From assembly GCA_039183535.1 (NCBI GenBank), contig JBCDBO010000001.1:62001-126000 (forward strand): a stretch of DNA of 64,000 nt, read 5' to 3'. The notes beneath the pieces are model-generated. The model searched no databases, was not told the origin of the DNA, and saw only the letters and a program-made list of their open reading frames with translations. How positions within the stretch are numbered: position 1 is the first letter of the stretch; every line of letters starts with the position of its first letter. Positions 1 to 8,553 of this stretch are shown here, piece by piece. This DNA comes from JBCAXA01 sp039183535 (GTDB lineage: Bacteria > Pseudomonadota > Gammaproteobacteria > Steroidobacterales > Woeseiaceae). Made by a program: the position numbers and the translations under genes.

Positions 1-3000
1 AAGAAGTGACTGATATAGATGGTTGGCCAACCAACCGGAGCGCTCGACGAGCGCCAAAACCGGAACCACCCGTCGGCGGTCTGCCGGCCGCGAAGTCGAC
101 CGATGACGTCGTCAAACGCAGCGCGAATATCACCCTCATTGAGATCGACATCACCATTGCCGAGTAATCCGAGCTGCGGAAATACACGGCTAACCATTTG
201 CTCCGCGCATAAATGCGGATACCGCTGCACATACGCAAGTAGACCGTCCGTTAAAACAAGCGGGCTGGCCGATGCAGCGGCCGCTTGTTCGGCTAACGGC
301 GCGGCCAATTGACGCGGAAACTCAAGCGGATCGCCCAGCGGACCGCTGGCTGCCGTTAGCGTCGTCTCGTATGCGACTGCCGGGCGAACGCTTAACGTCG
401 CCGTCCGCCGAACGGCGACATCGCCACTGGAAGCCACAATGTTCAACCGCGCCGCACCGACGGCATCGGTTGCACGTACCGTCACGGTCGCCCGACCTTC
501 TTGACCTTCACTAACTTGCAGCGTTGATTGCGCCGAACTAACCAGTTCTAGCGCCGCTGACGGCGTTACGGCTAAGTCAATCGTCGCATCAGGACCCGAG
601 CCCTCAAGGTTGTTGGCGATACCGATCGTTACGTCGAACTCGTCTCCGGGGGCAGCGTGAGTAAGAAGATTCGGCGTAATAACGAACGGACCACGGACCG
701 TCGAACGCGCCTCACTGCGGCCCACCGCAGCCGCGGCCGTGGCCACCACCATGACGCGAAGCTCACCGTTGTAATAATCCGGAATATCGAATTCGACCCG
801 ACTGGGGTCCGTGCCGATATCGACAACGCCGGACCAGTAGACGACCGGCGGCTCGGATTTACGACGAAACGGGTTTAGGTTTTTACCGGCAAGCGAACGA
901 GCTTCACCCCCACCCGGGGCCGCAGCACGCAAGAATGCATCGAACGACGGCAGTAGCAAATCGACCATCTGATGCGTCGACACCTGTAACGCCATTTTGC
1001 GCAGGAAAAAACCTAGCGGATCCGGCAGCTGGTACCGGGCAACGGATAAGATTCCCTCATCCACGGCATAAACGATCGCCTTGCTAGGACGATCCGCGCG
1101 TACGTCGATAGCTAGTGTGTCGCCGGGCACGACGAGTGCCGGAGTAGTAATGTCTACGTCGATCGTACGAGCATCGCGATCTATACCGAAAGGGGCGGCC
1201 GCGTAGCTCAGCGGCGACACGAAAATCTCCGGTGAATCGGGGCTACGAACGAATGCGATATTGACGTAGGCGTTACCCTCAAGTCCGTCCGGTACCGGTA
1301 TTGTCTGCACCGTTGTCGTCGTATCAGCGTAGAACCATTGATGGCTATACACCCGATCGCGTTCGATCGTTATCAATCCGGTACCGGCATACGGCGCGCG
1401 CACTTGCATCTGGATGGTATCGCCCGGCGAATAGCTCGATTGATCGAGCGTAAGCTCAAGCTCTGCGTCGCGCTCAAGCTCGCCGGCAACATTACCGGCG
1501 CCCGCCACCGTATATCGCAGCGCCGCCAGCTCGGTATCGTCAGAGGCTTTAATTCGCACGACAAACCGCCCCGCAACGTCAGTCGGTAACGCAACGTTCG
1601 AGCCATCGGCGGCAATCGCGAAAGGACTGTCATCCGGGGTTTGCTCACGCAACACCGACTGGTACGCGAACGTTCCATTGGGTCGCTGTACCAGCGTCGA
1701 TACGAAACGCTCCTCGGCAATCGACAACGTCAGACCATCGACGGCGACTGCGTTGGCATCGTTATCGAGCGCGATGAGCTCGATAACGTGTTGTGACCCG
1801 CGATCGAGCCAGCTGAGGTCGCTGGCGCTTCGGTAACCAACGACGTGCGCAGCGGGTGAGACGACAGCACTCGCTGCTGCACGAACGCTGCGGCCATCAC
1901 CGATATCGTAGCCATCGACGGTTAGGTCGACGCAAAAAAATCCCTGAGTGAAGCGCGCAAGGTCCAGTGAGAAACGAGCGTCGCCCGACTCGTCGGTAGT
2001 CGTGTCGGTCAAGGTGATAGTCTGCGTCTGCAACGCAGTCTCGGTCGTCGAAACGGTAGCGGCGAACCGGTAGTCGCTGTACGCGGCGAACGATGGCTGA
2101 ATCGGTGTGACGGTGTATTCACCGCTCACACGCCGCTTAGCCGCGGGTGTTCCGAACAAATTCTCGAGCGATACGGTCGCCGCTAGCGACCCTGGCGCCA
2201 ACCAGCCGACCGTTTTCGCCGCATCAATCTGCGCGCGTATGCGGAGTCTGTCTGGCTGAAACTCCGCCACACGAAAACTCGCGTTGCCAATGGCGCGGCG
2301 CCGTTGCCCGTCGTCAACAAGATAAAGCGTGGCGCGATACTGGCCGGTCGGGGAGGCGGCCTCGGTAAAAATTTGCTCGTCGAGCATGCCGCCCTCGGGC
2401 AGCGCGAATCGCTTGTCGAGCAAGGTCTGGCCGCGGGCATCACGGATGTTTAGAACGATGGGCAGCCCGTCGACGGTGCGCCAATCGTCGCGTTTTACGA
2501 TGGCAGCAAGGCGCACCGTCTCACCGGGCCGGTACAAGCCACGGTCAGAAAAAACGAGAGCCCGCAGCCGGTTGTCAGCAGCGTTCGCGCGGACGACATC
2601 GCCACCGATATCAAAGCGGGACAATTGCAACTGGCGACCTGGCCTTGCAACCGGCAAGAACGCGGCATCGCGACCGCGGCGAACGACGAAGACGGTTGGT
2701 TGGCGCTCATTGCGTAAATTACGTGTTGATATAAAGCGTGAATGACCGCTGCCGTCGGTTCGCTCGGCCAGTACCGGGATACCGTTTCGACCGAGCAACT
2801 CGACCGTCGCATTCGCCACAGGCCGGCCACTCGTCATTGACTGTACAAAGACGTCGTGAGAGCCGTCGGCGCTCGTTTTGACGAGTAGGCCAAGGTCGGT
2901 TGTCATGACCAGTCGGCGATCGCTACTGCCTACCGCAAAGTCGCGCTCGCGATCCCAGCCTTGCACGCTGATCAAATAGGTGCCCCCTTCCGGAGCGTAG

Positions 3001-4568
3001 TCGCTGAGATCGAGGTGCGAATAGGCTGCTTCGCGCGGGTCGGACGCGGCAACGTCGATCAGTATCGTTTGGCGTTCAACGATGTTGTCTTCGCGAAACG
3101 TACTGGGGTAGCCACGAAAGTAGGGGCTGCGAATATCGCCTTGGCTCTGGCTGGCGAGGTGATTAATTTCATCGTCGATGATCCGAGCAACGTCGACCCG
3201 CAGTGTTTCGACGCCGCGCGAAATCAAACCAAGACGGCGGTCGCCGCTTAGCGGCAACAGCGATCCGGACAGCGCGACACGGGCTTCGCGTGGATAATCC
3301 GGCACACGCAGAACGCTTGCATAATTATCGGCAAGTACAAACTCACCGGCCGATTCCAAGCCGGCATCGATGACAACGTAGATGTAGCGCCTCGCTGGAA
3401 CATCGAGACTGACGCTGTGGACCGCCGCGATATCGCCCTCGACTGGGTTGACGGTGACTGGAATCGATTCGGCGGCGGCCAACACGGCGGCGGTAACCTC
3501 AGCCGGTGAGCTCCAGCGTTTGTTGTTGATCGTCGAACCGTTGATCGTCACAGTCGTCGGCAACAAATAAAGGCTAAGCCGGTCATTTAGTGCAGCCGTG
3601 GCCACGCGGTCGGTAAACGTCAACGTCACGGCTTGGCGCGGATCGTCATCCTCGTCACGGGCGATCAGTGCATCGGCCCGATCGACCCGAAAATAACTAC
3701 CGATGTCTGGGATACGAACCGTGCCAGCGATCTCCTCATCGAAACGCGATGGACCGTTCGCGGGTGCCAGACCGGCGGCGACCGTCAAGGTTAGGAAATT
3801 CTCATCGCGTGGAATGCTGAGCACATCCGAATGGACGTACGCAACCCGACCAGCCTCGTCCAGGCGCACGTCGAACCCAACGGGATCAGCACTCGTCTCA
3901 ACGGTGGCCCCCGATGGCCGCATCGTAAATGCGAGACGCTCTGTTAGATCGCTGACGTCGACCGGGTGGGAAAACGACAAGCTAGCAATCGCTTTGCGAA
4001 CCCCGGTGTCGACCGGGTCTTGGTAAAACTCATACGCTGATAAAGCCGCGGTAAAGTCGGGTGTAACAAATTCGGCGCTGCGCTCGCGAAGTTCCAACGC
4101 TGCATCGAACGGCGTTGCATCCCAACGAACGCTATAGCGCTGACCTGCCGGCCACAGCTCGCTCGGCGTGAAAATCAGTGTCTTTTCGTCCTGCCAACGC
4201 CATTCGCCAGCGTGTGCTGGCTCCAATTGCACGCCGCTTGGAACCGCCTGACCAACTAGATCCAAACGCGCGATTGAGGTTGGGCTGTCCTCCGGCGTTA
4301 AGCCGTCGGTGGCAACACGAAACTCAACGGTGACTGGTGGCGGCACCAACTCGCCATCGACAAGCGCTGCCAGCGCCGGCGGATTGGCAGTTCCAACGAT
4401 GCCCGGTGGCTGTGGACGTGACGATAGGTAGCTGTTGAACAACAAACCTAGCGTCACTAGAAGCGCGGCAGCGATGGCCGCGCCAAGTACGCGCCGCGGG
4501 CCAGCGGCGGCTAACCAAGGCGGCGGTGTCCAACGAACCTCCCCGATAACGCTCGTTAGCCTTGCCAT
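1..4568 (-). CDS. Large alpha-2-macroglobulin family protein, C-terminus outside window
   Basis: Bacterial alpha-2-macroglobulins trap attacking proteases in the periplasm. The minus-strand frame starts at an ATG at 4566-4568 with a GGAGA ribosome site about 6 bases upstream. It runs off the left edge after about 1,522 residues. The N-terminus (MARLTSVIGEVRW) is followed by one hydrophobic segment (about residues 28-45), which suggests a membrane anchor rather than a lipoprotein. Near the edge the frame reads YPHLCAEQMVSRVFP. This is the CxEQ thioester motif, with Cys about residue 1454 and Gln 1457 (bases 198-209), followed by the helical thioester-domain pattern (GWPTIYISHF). The CxEQ shows the thioester-forming type. 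No penicillin-binding protein 1C gene, the usual partner, is visible on the upstream side; it could lie beyond the left edge. Family call is firm; the end is not visible. Confidence 0.9.
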   Translation of the reverse strand, partial: MARLTSVIGEVRWTPPPWLAAAGPRRVLGAAIAAALLVTLGLLFNSYLSSRPQPPGIVGTANPPALAALVDGELVPPPVTVEFRVATDGLTPEDSPTSIARLDLVGQAVPSGVQLEPAHAGEWRWQDEKTLIFTPSELWPAGQRYSVRWDATPFDAALELRERSAEFVTPDFTAALSAYEFYQDPVDTGVRKAIASLSFSHPVDVSDLTERLAFTMRPSGATVETSADPVGFDVRLDEAGRVAYVHSDVLSIPRDENFLTLTVAAGLAPANGPSRFDEEIAGTVRIPDIGSYFRVDRADALIARDEDDDPRQAVTLTFTDRVATAALNDRLSLYLLPTTVTINGSTINNKRWSSPAEVTAAVLAAAESIPVTVNPVEGDIAAVHSVSLDVPARRYIYVVIDAGLESAGEFVLADNYASVLRVPDYPREARVALSGSLLPLSGDRRLGLISRGVETLRVDVARIIDDEINHLASQSQGDIRSPYFRGYPSTFREDNIVERQTILIDVAASDPREAAYSHLDLSDYAPEGGTYLISVQGWDRERDFAVGSSDRRLVMTTDLGLLVKTSADGSHDVFVQSMTSGRPVANATVELLGRNGIPVLAERTDGSGHSRFISTRNLRNERQPTVFVVRRGRDAAFLPVARPGRQLQLSRFDIGGDVVRANAADNRLRALVFSDRGLYRPGETVRLAAIVKRDDWRTVDGLPIVLNIRDARGQTLLDKRFALPEGGMLDEQIFTEAASPTGQYRATLYLVDDGQRRRAIGNASFRVAEFQPDRLRIRAQIDAAKTVGWLAPGSLAATVSLENLFGTPAAKRRVSGEYTVTPIQPSFAAYSDYRFAATVSTTETALQTQTITLTDTTTDESGDARFSLDLARFTQGFFCVDLTVDGYDIGDGRSVRAAASAVVSPAAHVVGYRSASDLSWLDRGSQHVIELIALDNDANAVAVDGLTLSIAEERFVSTLVQRPNGTFAYQSVLREQTPDDSPFAIAADGSNVALPTDVAGRFVVRIKASDDTELAALRYTVAGAGNVAGELERDAELELTLDQSSYSPGDTIQMQVRAPYAGTGLITIERDRVYSHQWFYADTTTTVQTIPVPDGLEGNAYVNIAFVRSPDSPEIFVSPLSYAAAPFGIDRDARTIDVDITTPALVVPGDTLAIDVRADRPSKAIVYAVDEGILSVARYQLPDPLGFFLRKMALQVSTHQMVDLLLPSFDAFLRAAAPGGGEARSLAGKNLNPFRRKSEPPVVYWSGVVDIGTDPSRVEFDIPDYYNGELRVMVVATAAAAVGRSEARSTVRGPFVITPNLLTHAAPGDEFDVTIGIANNLEGSGPDATIDLAVTPSAALELVSSAQSTLQVSEGQEGRATVTVRATDAVGAARLNIVASSGDVAVRRTATLSVRPAVAYETTLTAASGPLGDPLEFPRQLAAPLAEQAAAASASPLVLTDGLLAYVQRYPHLCAEQMVSRVFPQLGLLGNGDVDLNEGDIRAAFDDVIGRLRGRQTADGWFRFWRSSSAPVGWPTIYISHF

Positions 4569-4889
4569 GCCGATTCTCCGTGACCGCGGTGGTATCGCTT
4601 ATGCTACCGCAATGCTGCCAGCGCTAAGTGCGACAAGTGTGGTCAATTGTGACCGACTGTGGTGCGAGAATTTACGTCGACACGGTCGACCAAGCGGTGA
4701 GTGCACGGATAAAAGCGAGTCGCAGACGCCGCAGCGAGCGATAACGATCGTGGACGAAACTTACGCGGATAGGTAACAAGTACCCGCTGAACCTAATAGC
4801 AGACGCAGCCGGCGTTGCGGCCGGTGACAAGCTCCGCCGGAGCGTATACCCTACGCGATCCCCAAAACAGGGGCCTAGCGATCAGCCGC
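4569..4889. other. Intergenic region between macroglobulin gene and tRNA-Ser
   Basis: This 321-base gap separates the divergent macroglobulin gene and tRNA. I see no credible coding frame. A GTGACA hexamer near 4825 and TATACC near 4845 could be a weak promoter for the tRNA, but the 15-base spacing is short. A small GC-rich palindrome (gctccgccggagc) lies between them. Confidence 0.4.
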
Positions 4890-5158
<269 letters not shown>

Positions 5159-5187
5159 CGCTCTATCCAATCGAGCCGGTTCTATTG

Positions 5188-5213
5188 CTGTAGGAGCGGC
5201 GTCCCGCCGCGAT
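5188..5213 (+). repeat. REP-like palindromic element
   Basis: This 26-base element (ctgtaggagcggcgtcccgc followed by cgcgat) contains the inverted repeat GCGGC-GTCCC-GCCGC. It matches, in inverse orientation and with one mismatch, the element at 8003-8028. The GTAGGAGCGGC start is typical of gammaproteobacterial REP elements. It sits in the gap between the tRNA repeat and the ribbon-helix-helix gene. Confidence 0.7.
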
Positions 5214-5247
5214 GTCTCCGCGATCAATCCGCGATCAATCTACGATC

Positions 5248-5406
5248 TCATTCTTTCTTCTTAGGATCCCGACCGGCCTCACGAAGCGCCTTGCGAACCA
5301 CAAACTCGAGTTGACCATTAACGCTGCGCAATTCGTCGTCGGCCCATTTTTTCAGGGCGTCAAGAACGGCAGGATCAGCACGAAACAAAAACGATGAACG
5401 AGCCAC
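5248..5406 (-). CDS. Ribbon-helix-helix (Arc-like) small DNA-binding protein
   Basis: A short basic protein with the pattern FLFRADPAVLDALKKWADDE, then LRSVNGQLEFVVRKAL. This is an Arc/MetJ-type fold: a short strand followed by two helices, with the RSVNGQ turn common in Arc-like proteins. I chose the GTG at 5404-5406, 13 bases after the stop of the upstream gene, giving 52 residues that begin MARSSFLFRADP. ATGs at 5463 or 5493 would add a less conserved N-terminus and overlap the upstream gene. It is the last gene of an operon with the bPH and SPFH genes. By analogy with Arc-type proteins it may bind operator DNA, possibly the palindrome upstream of the operon (inference). Confidence 0.75.
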   Translation of the reverse strand: MARSSFLFRADPAVLDALKKWADDELRSVNGQLEFVVRKALREAGRDPKKKE

Positions 5407-5419
5407 AGAGGTCGGTACT

Positions 5420-5809
5420 TCAGCGGCGCACTTGCAAGGCGGCGATAAACGCCGCTTGGTCATCGGGAGAGACCAAAACGGATCGCCCGCCACTGTAGCG
5501 AATTTCCAAACGATCGAGTGACATCGCTGGCGCCGCTAGCGGACTTCGCGTTGGCTGCACCGACTCGATCGAGACCAAGTCGATGTTCCAACGAAGCGGT
5601 CCGCTGACAATTGTTAGCTGCCCGTCGGCCACACGGTAATAGGTCGAGATCATCAGCCAAAGCACCAACCCCACCGATAATGTCGATACGATGATCGGCG
5701 CCGTCAACTGACCAGCGGCCAGCGCCGGTGTCACCGCCACGATACCGAGCACGACCGACCCGATCAGTACCGCCACAATCCAGCCGTCTTGGCGAGACCG
5801 GAAAACCAT
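5420..5809 (-). CDS. Bacterial PH-domain membrane protein (bPH family)
   Basis: 129 residues. Two hydrophobic segments (about residues 10-30 and 34-56) are followed by a cytoplasmic domain with the pattern YYRVADGQLTIVSGPLRW, then SIESVQPTRSP and SLDRLEIRY. These are hallmarks of the small bacterial PH domain placed after paired membrane helices. I chose the ATG at 5807-5809 because GGAGG lies 8 bases upstream; a GTG at 5824 would overlap the SPFH stop. It is the middle gene of the SPFH operon. The role is unknown; this arrangement suggests a membrane-microdomain partner (inference). Confidence 0.8.
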   Translation of the reverse strand: MVFRSRQDGWIVAVLIGSVVLGIVAVTPALAAGQLTAPIIVSTLSVGLVLWLMISTYYRVADGQLTIVSGPLRWNIDLVSIESVQPTRSPLAAPAMSLDRLEIRYSGGRSVLVSPDDQAAFIAALQVRR

Positions 5810-5823
5810 ATAGACATCCTCCA

Positions 5824-6747
5824 CTAGTTATACAGCGATCCCGTATTAACGACCGGTTGCGTATGTCGGTCGCTGCACAACACGACTAATAGGTTTGAGA
5901 CCATAGCAGCGCGACGCTCTTCGTCGAGTTCGATGATGCCGTCGCGTTTTAATTGCTCCAATGCCATCTCAACCATACCGACGGCACCTTCCACAATTTT
6001 CGTGCGTGCTGCGACGACCGCTTGCGCTTGTTGACGCTGCAGCATAGCGGCTGCGATTTCGGGTGCGTAGGCGAGATGACTAATGCGAGCCTCGATAACT
6101 TCGACGCCGGCTTTACCGAGTCGCTCCTGGATATCCGCCTTCAACACTTCACCGATCGCGCTCGTGTCGCCCCGCAATGAGTCCTCGTCGTCCTCGCCAT
6201 CGTAGGGATAACGACTGGTGAGGTTTCTGAGTGCCGCCTCGCTCTGAACGGCCACGTAGTCTTCATAGTCATCAACCTCGAACAGGGCCTCGGCGGTGTC
6301 GACAACTTTCCAAACAACAACGGCTGAGATTTCAATCGGATTACCGTCACGGTCATTGACCTTCGACGGCCTACCACCCGTTCGGCCGCGCTCTTGGACG
6401 ACTTTGCCTTCTTTGGTTTTCTTTTCGGGAATCGCTTGCGAGCCGGTCTCGAAGTTGCGGACGCGCCGTGAGATTTTTTTCTTACTTAACAGCGGATTCA
6501 CCCAGAAAAATCCGGAATCGGTCACTGACCCTTTGTAGTTGCCGAACAGCAACAACACACGCGCATCATTTGGCGCGATGGCCATAAAACCGAAGAAGAA
6601 GAACACCGATAACGCGACAAACAGCACGGCTAGCTGTGGTTGAAAAGCCATGAAACCGGCGATAGCCATCCCAACCAGGAACACGATTAAAAATAGAACG
6701 GGCCAACCCGACATGGGACGAAACGGCTTTTCAAACACCTGGCTCAT
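5824..6747 (-). CDS. SPFH/band 7 domain membrane protein
   Basis: 307 residues. Two adjacent N-terminal hydrophobic segments (about residues 14-32 and 36-52) precede an SPFH (stomatin/prohibitin/flotillin) domain with an EISAVVVWKVVDTAEALF stretch. A helical region follows with VIEARISHLAYAPEIAAAML and QRQQAQAVVAARTKIVEGA, diagnostic of the family. Such proteins form ring-like membrane scaffolds. The ATG at 6745-6747 is preferred over one at 6765 because GGAGAG precedes it. It is the first gene of a three-gene operon and lies just downstream of a palindromic operator candidate. Confidence 0.9.
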   Translation of the reverse strand: MSQVFEKPFRPMSGWPVLFLIVFLVGMAIAGFMAFQPQLAVLFVALSVFFFFGFMAIAPNDARVLLLFGNYKGSVTDSGFFWVNPLLSKKKISRRVRNFETGSQAIPEKKTKEGKVVQERGRTGGRPSKVNDRDGNPIEISAVVVWKVVDTAEALFEVDDYEDYVAVQSEAALRNLTSRYPYDGEDDEDSLRGDTSAIGEVLKADIQERLGKAGVEVIEARISHLAYAPEIAAAMLQRQQAQAVVAARTKIVEGAVGMVEMALEQLKRDGIIELDEERRAAMVSNLLVVLCSDRHTQPVVNTGSLYN

Positions 6748-6776
6748 CGAGTCACTCTCCTGCATATGATGTCAAT

Positions 6777-6794
6777 ATGATATCATTTTGATAT
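6777..6794. promoter_or_regulatory. Nested palindromes upstream of SPFH operon
   Basis: Two overlapping perfect inverted repeats, ATGATATCAT (6777-6786) and ATATCA-TTT-TGATAT (6780-6794), lie 30-47 bases upstream of the SPFH start codon. This AT-rich island in GC-rich DNA is suited to a repressor operator. The ribbon-helix-helix protein at the operon's end is a plausible ligand, but that is a guess from position. Confidence 0.5.
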
Positions 6795-6879
6795 TTTTAT
6801 GCAATCACGCTTCCTAACTGTTTGTTACGACGAGAAAAACGACTAGATGAGCAACGCCCAGACGGACGCACCGAGTCGA

Positions 6880-7851
6880 TTAGGCCGCTTGGCGCGCCTC
6901 CAGACGAGCATCGAGCAACGCTTCGAGACGAACTTGGTCGGCCACAAAACCGCGAATTCCCTCCGCTAGCTTCTCGGTGGCCATCGCGTTGGCATTCATC
7001 TGCAGTCGAAAATCGGCCTCGCCGGTAAACCGGCATGGGTCGGCCGGCGGCGCGTCGTCGGGCGATAATTGCCGCGGCAACTCGCCACCGCTGTTCGCGA
7101 GCTCGTCGAGCAATGCCGGACTGATCGTTAGCCGATCGCAACCGGCCAGCGCTTCGATCTCGCCCGCGTTGCGAAAACTCGCACCCATGACAACGGTTGG
7201 GTAACCACGGTTTTTGAACAAGCGATAGATCGTTCGCACCGATACGACACCCGGATCGTCTTCAGCGGTAAATTGCCGGTCAGGCTCTTTGCCGCGATAC
7301 CAATCGAGGATTCGACCAACGAACGGCGATATGAGGAACGCACCCGCCTCAGCAGCGGCCACGGCCTGGACATCGCTAAAGAGCAGCGTCAGGTTGCATT
7401 GAATGCCGTCCGCCTCAAGTACACGGGCCGCCTCAATGCCCTCCCACGTCGAGGCCAGCTTAATCAATAAACGCTCGCGGCCCCGGCCAAACTCCTCGTA
7501 AAACGTCACGAGACGACGGGCGCGCTCAATACTCGCGCCAGTATCGAAGGACAATCGAGCATCGACCTCCGTCGAGATGCGTCCCGGGATGATGTCGAGA
7601 ATTTCATTGCCGACGGCGACAGCGAAACGATCGGCGGCGAGGGCGGTGCGTGATGCGCGATCGGTGCTTTGACCGAGGGTCCAGTCGCAAACATCGTCGA
7701 TCAAAGCGTCGTAGCGTGCTAAATGCGCAGCTTTTAAGAGCAACGACGGGTTGGTGGTCGCATCAAGCGGTTGGTACGCAACGATCGAGTCGATATCACC
7801 GGAGTCAGCGACAACGTCGGTCATTTTTTTTAGTTGTTCGAGTTTGTTCAT
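6880..7851 (-). CDS. tal: Transaldolase
   Basis: 323 residues, close to TalB length. It transfers a dihydroxyacetone unit between sedoheptulose-7-phosphate and glyceraldehyde-3-phosphate in the non-oxidative pentose phosphate pathway. Visible family signatures are MNKLEQLKKMTDVVADSGD (catalytic Asp near 17), DATTNPSL (Asn 34), the Schiff-base lysine in LLIKLASTWEG (Lys 131), CNLTLLF, and GASFRN near the C-terminus. Cytoplasmic. It appears to be monocistronic, with the REP cluster upstream. Confidence 0.97.
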   Translation of the reverse strand: MNKLEQLKKMTDVVADSGDIDSIVAYQPLDATTNPSLLLKAAHLARYDALIDDVCDWTLGQSTDRASRTALAADRFAVAVGNEILDIIPGRISTEVDARLSFDTGASIERARRLVTFYEEFGRGRERLLIKLASTWEGIEAARVLEADGIQCNLTLLFSDVQAVAAAEAGAFLISPFVGRILDWYRGKEPDRQFTAEDDPGVVSVRTIYRLFKNRGYPTVVMGASFRNAGEIEALAGCDRLTISPALLDELANSGGELPRQLSPDDAPPADPCRFTGEADFRLQMNANAMATEKLAEGIRGFVADQVRLEALLDARLEARQAA

Positions 7852-7930
7852 CGGTCTGCTCGGTCGTTGTTTGATGGGTCAGGCGATAGTTTAGCGCGGC
7901 TCGTCGATTCGAGATCGTTTGTTCGGTTCG

Positions 7931-8082
7931 GCGGCGGTGAACGAAGCTGTGGGAGGGCCGTCTCGGCCCGATGACGTCGACGCCGTCGCCAGCCGCGGGT
8001 TAATCGCAGCGGGACGCCGCTCCTACAGCGGGGTCTGGCGGCGGCGGTGAACGAAGTTGCAGGAGGGCCGTCTCGGCCCGAT
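7931..8082. repeat. REP cluster: 42-bp direct repeat flanking an inverted REP
   Basis: Bases 7931-7972 and 8041-8082 are 42-base direct repeats with three mismatches. Each begins gcggcggtgaacgaag and contains the palindrome GGGCC-GTCTC-GGCCC. Between them, 8003-8028 carries a REP in the opposite orientation that is the near-exact reverse complement of 5188-5213. The cluster fills the gap between the divergent transaldolase and cutA genes, so any promoters there are embedded in or next to repeats. Confidence 0.75.
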
Positions 8083-8136
8083 CGCCCACCCCACGAAGCG
8101 CGCTACACTTGGCGGCGAGCTTTGACAGGGACATCC

Positions 8137-8454
8137 ATGACCATCTACCTCGTCACCACCACCGTTGCCAATCGGGAAGATGCCGAGAAACTGGCGCGCC
8201 ATGTGGTAGACGCTGGCCTTGCCGCCTGCGTACACATCGACGAAATCGTCAGTTACTACCCGTGGGACGGCGAGATGCAACGCGTGAACGAGGTTCGACT
8301 AACCCTGAAAACCAGCGTCGAGCGCTACCCCAACCTTGAAGCGGCAATAGCCGAACACCACCCCTATGACATCCCCGCCATCATCGCGGTCCCGGCGGCC
8401 CAGACCCACAAACCCTACGAGGACTGGGTACTTAGCACGATCGAAGCACGCTAA
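8137..8454 (+). CDS. cutA: Divalent-cation tolerance protein CutA
   Basis: 105 residues with the family signatures MTIYLVTTTVANREDAEKLA, GLAACVHI, SYYPWDGE, EVRLTLKTS, HPYDIPAI and the C-terminal YEDWV. CutA forms a compact ferredoxin-like trimer, linked in E. coli to copper tolerance; its true role is unsettled. The ATG at 8137 has AGGGA upstream; the longer frame from 8047 adds REP-derived sequence. A hairpin terminator follows. Confidence 0.96.
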   Translation: MTIYLVTTTVANREDAEKLARHVVDAGLAACVHIDEIVSYYPWDGEMQRVNEVRLTLKTSVERYPNLEAAIAEHHPYDIPAIIAVPAAQTHKPYEDWVLSTIEAR

Positions 8455-8461
8455 GTCCAGC

Positions 8462-8487
8462 GGCTGAGCCAGTCTCAGCCCGGTTTT
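8462..8487 (+). terminator. Intrinsic terminator after cutA
   Basis: The stem GGCTGAG / CTCAGCC with loop CCAGT is followed by CGGTTTT, 7 bases after the cutA stop. A second hairpin (GCATGGCT-TTTT-AGCCGTGC, 8504-8523, one G-T pair) follows just before the next gene. Confidence 0.75.
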
Positions 8488-8553
8488 CGCTTATCCCAAT
8501 ACGGCATGGCTTTTTAGCCGTGCGCTGGCCCGTTCTGAGCGAGGACCTCAATA

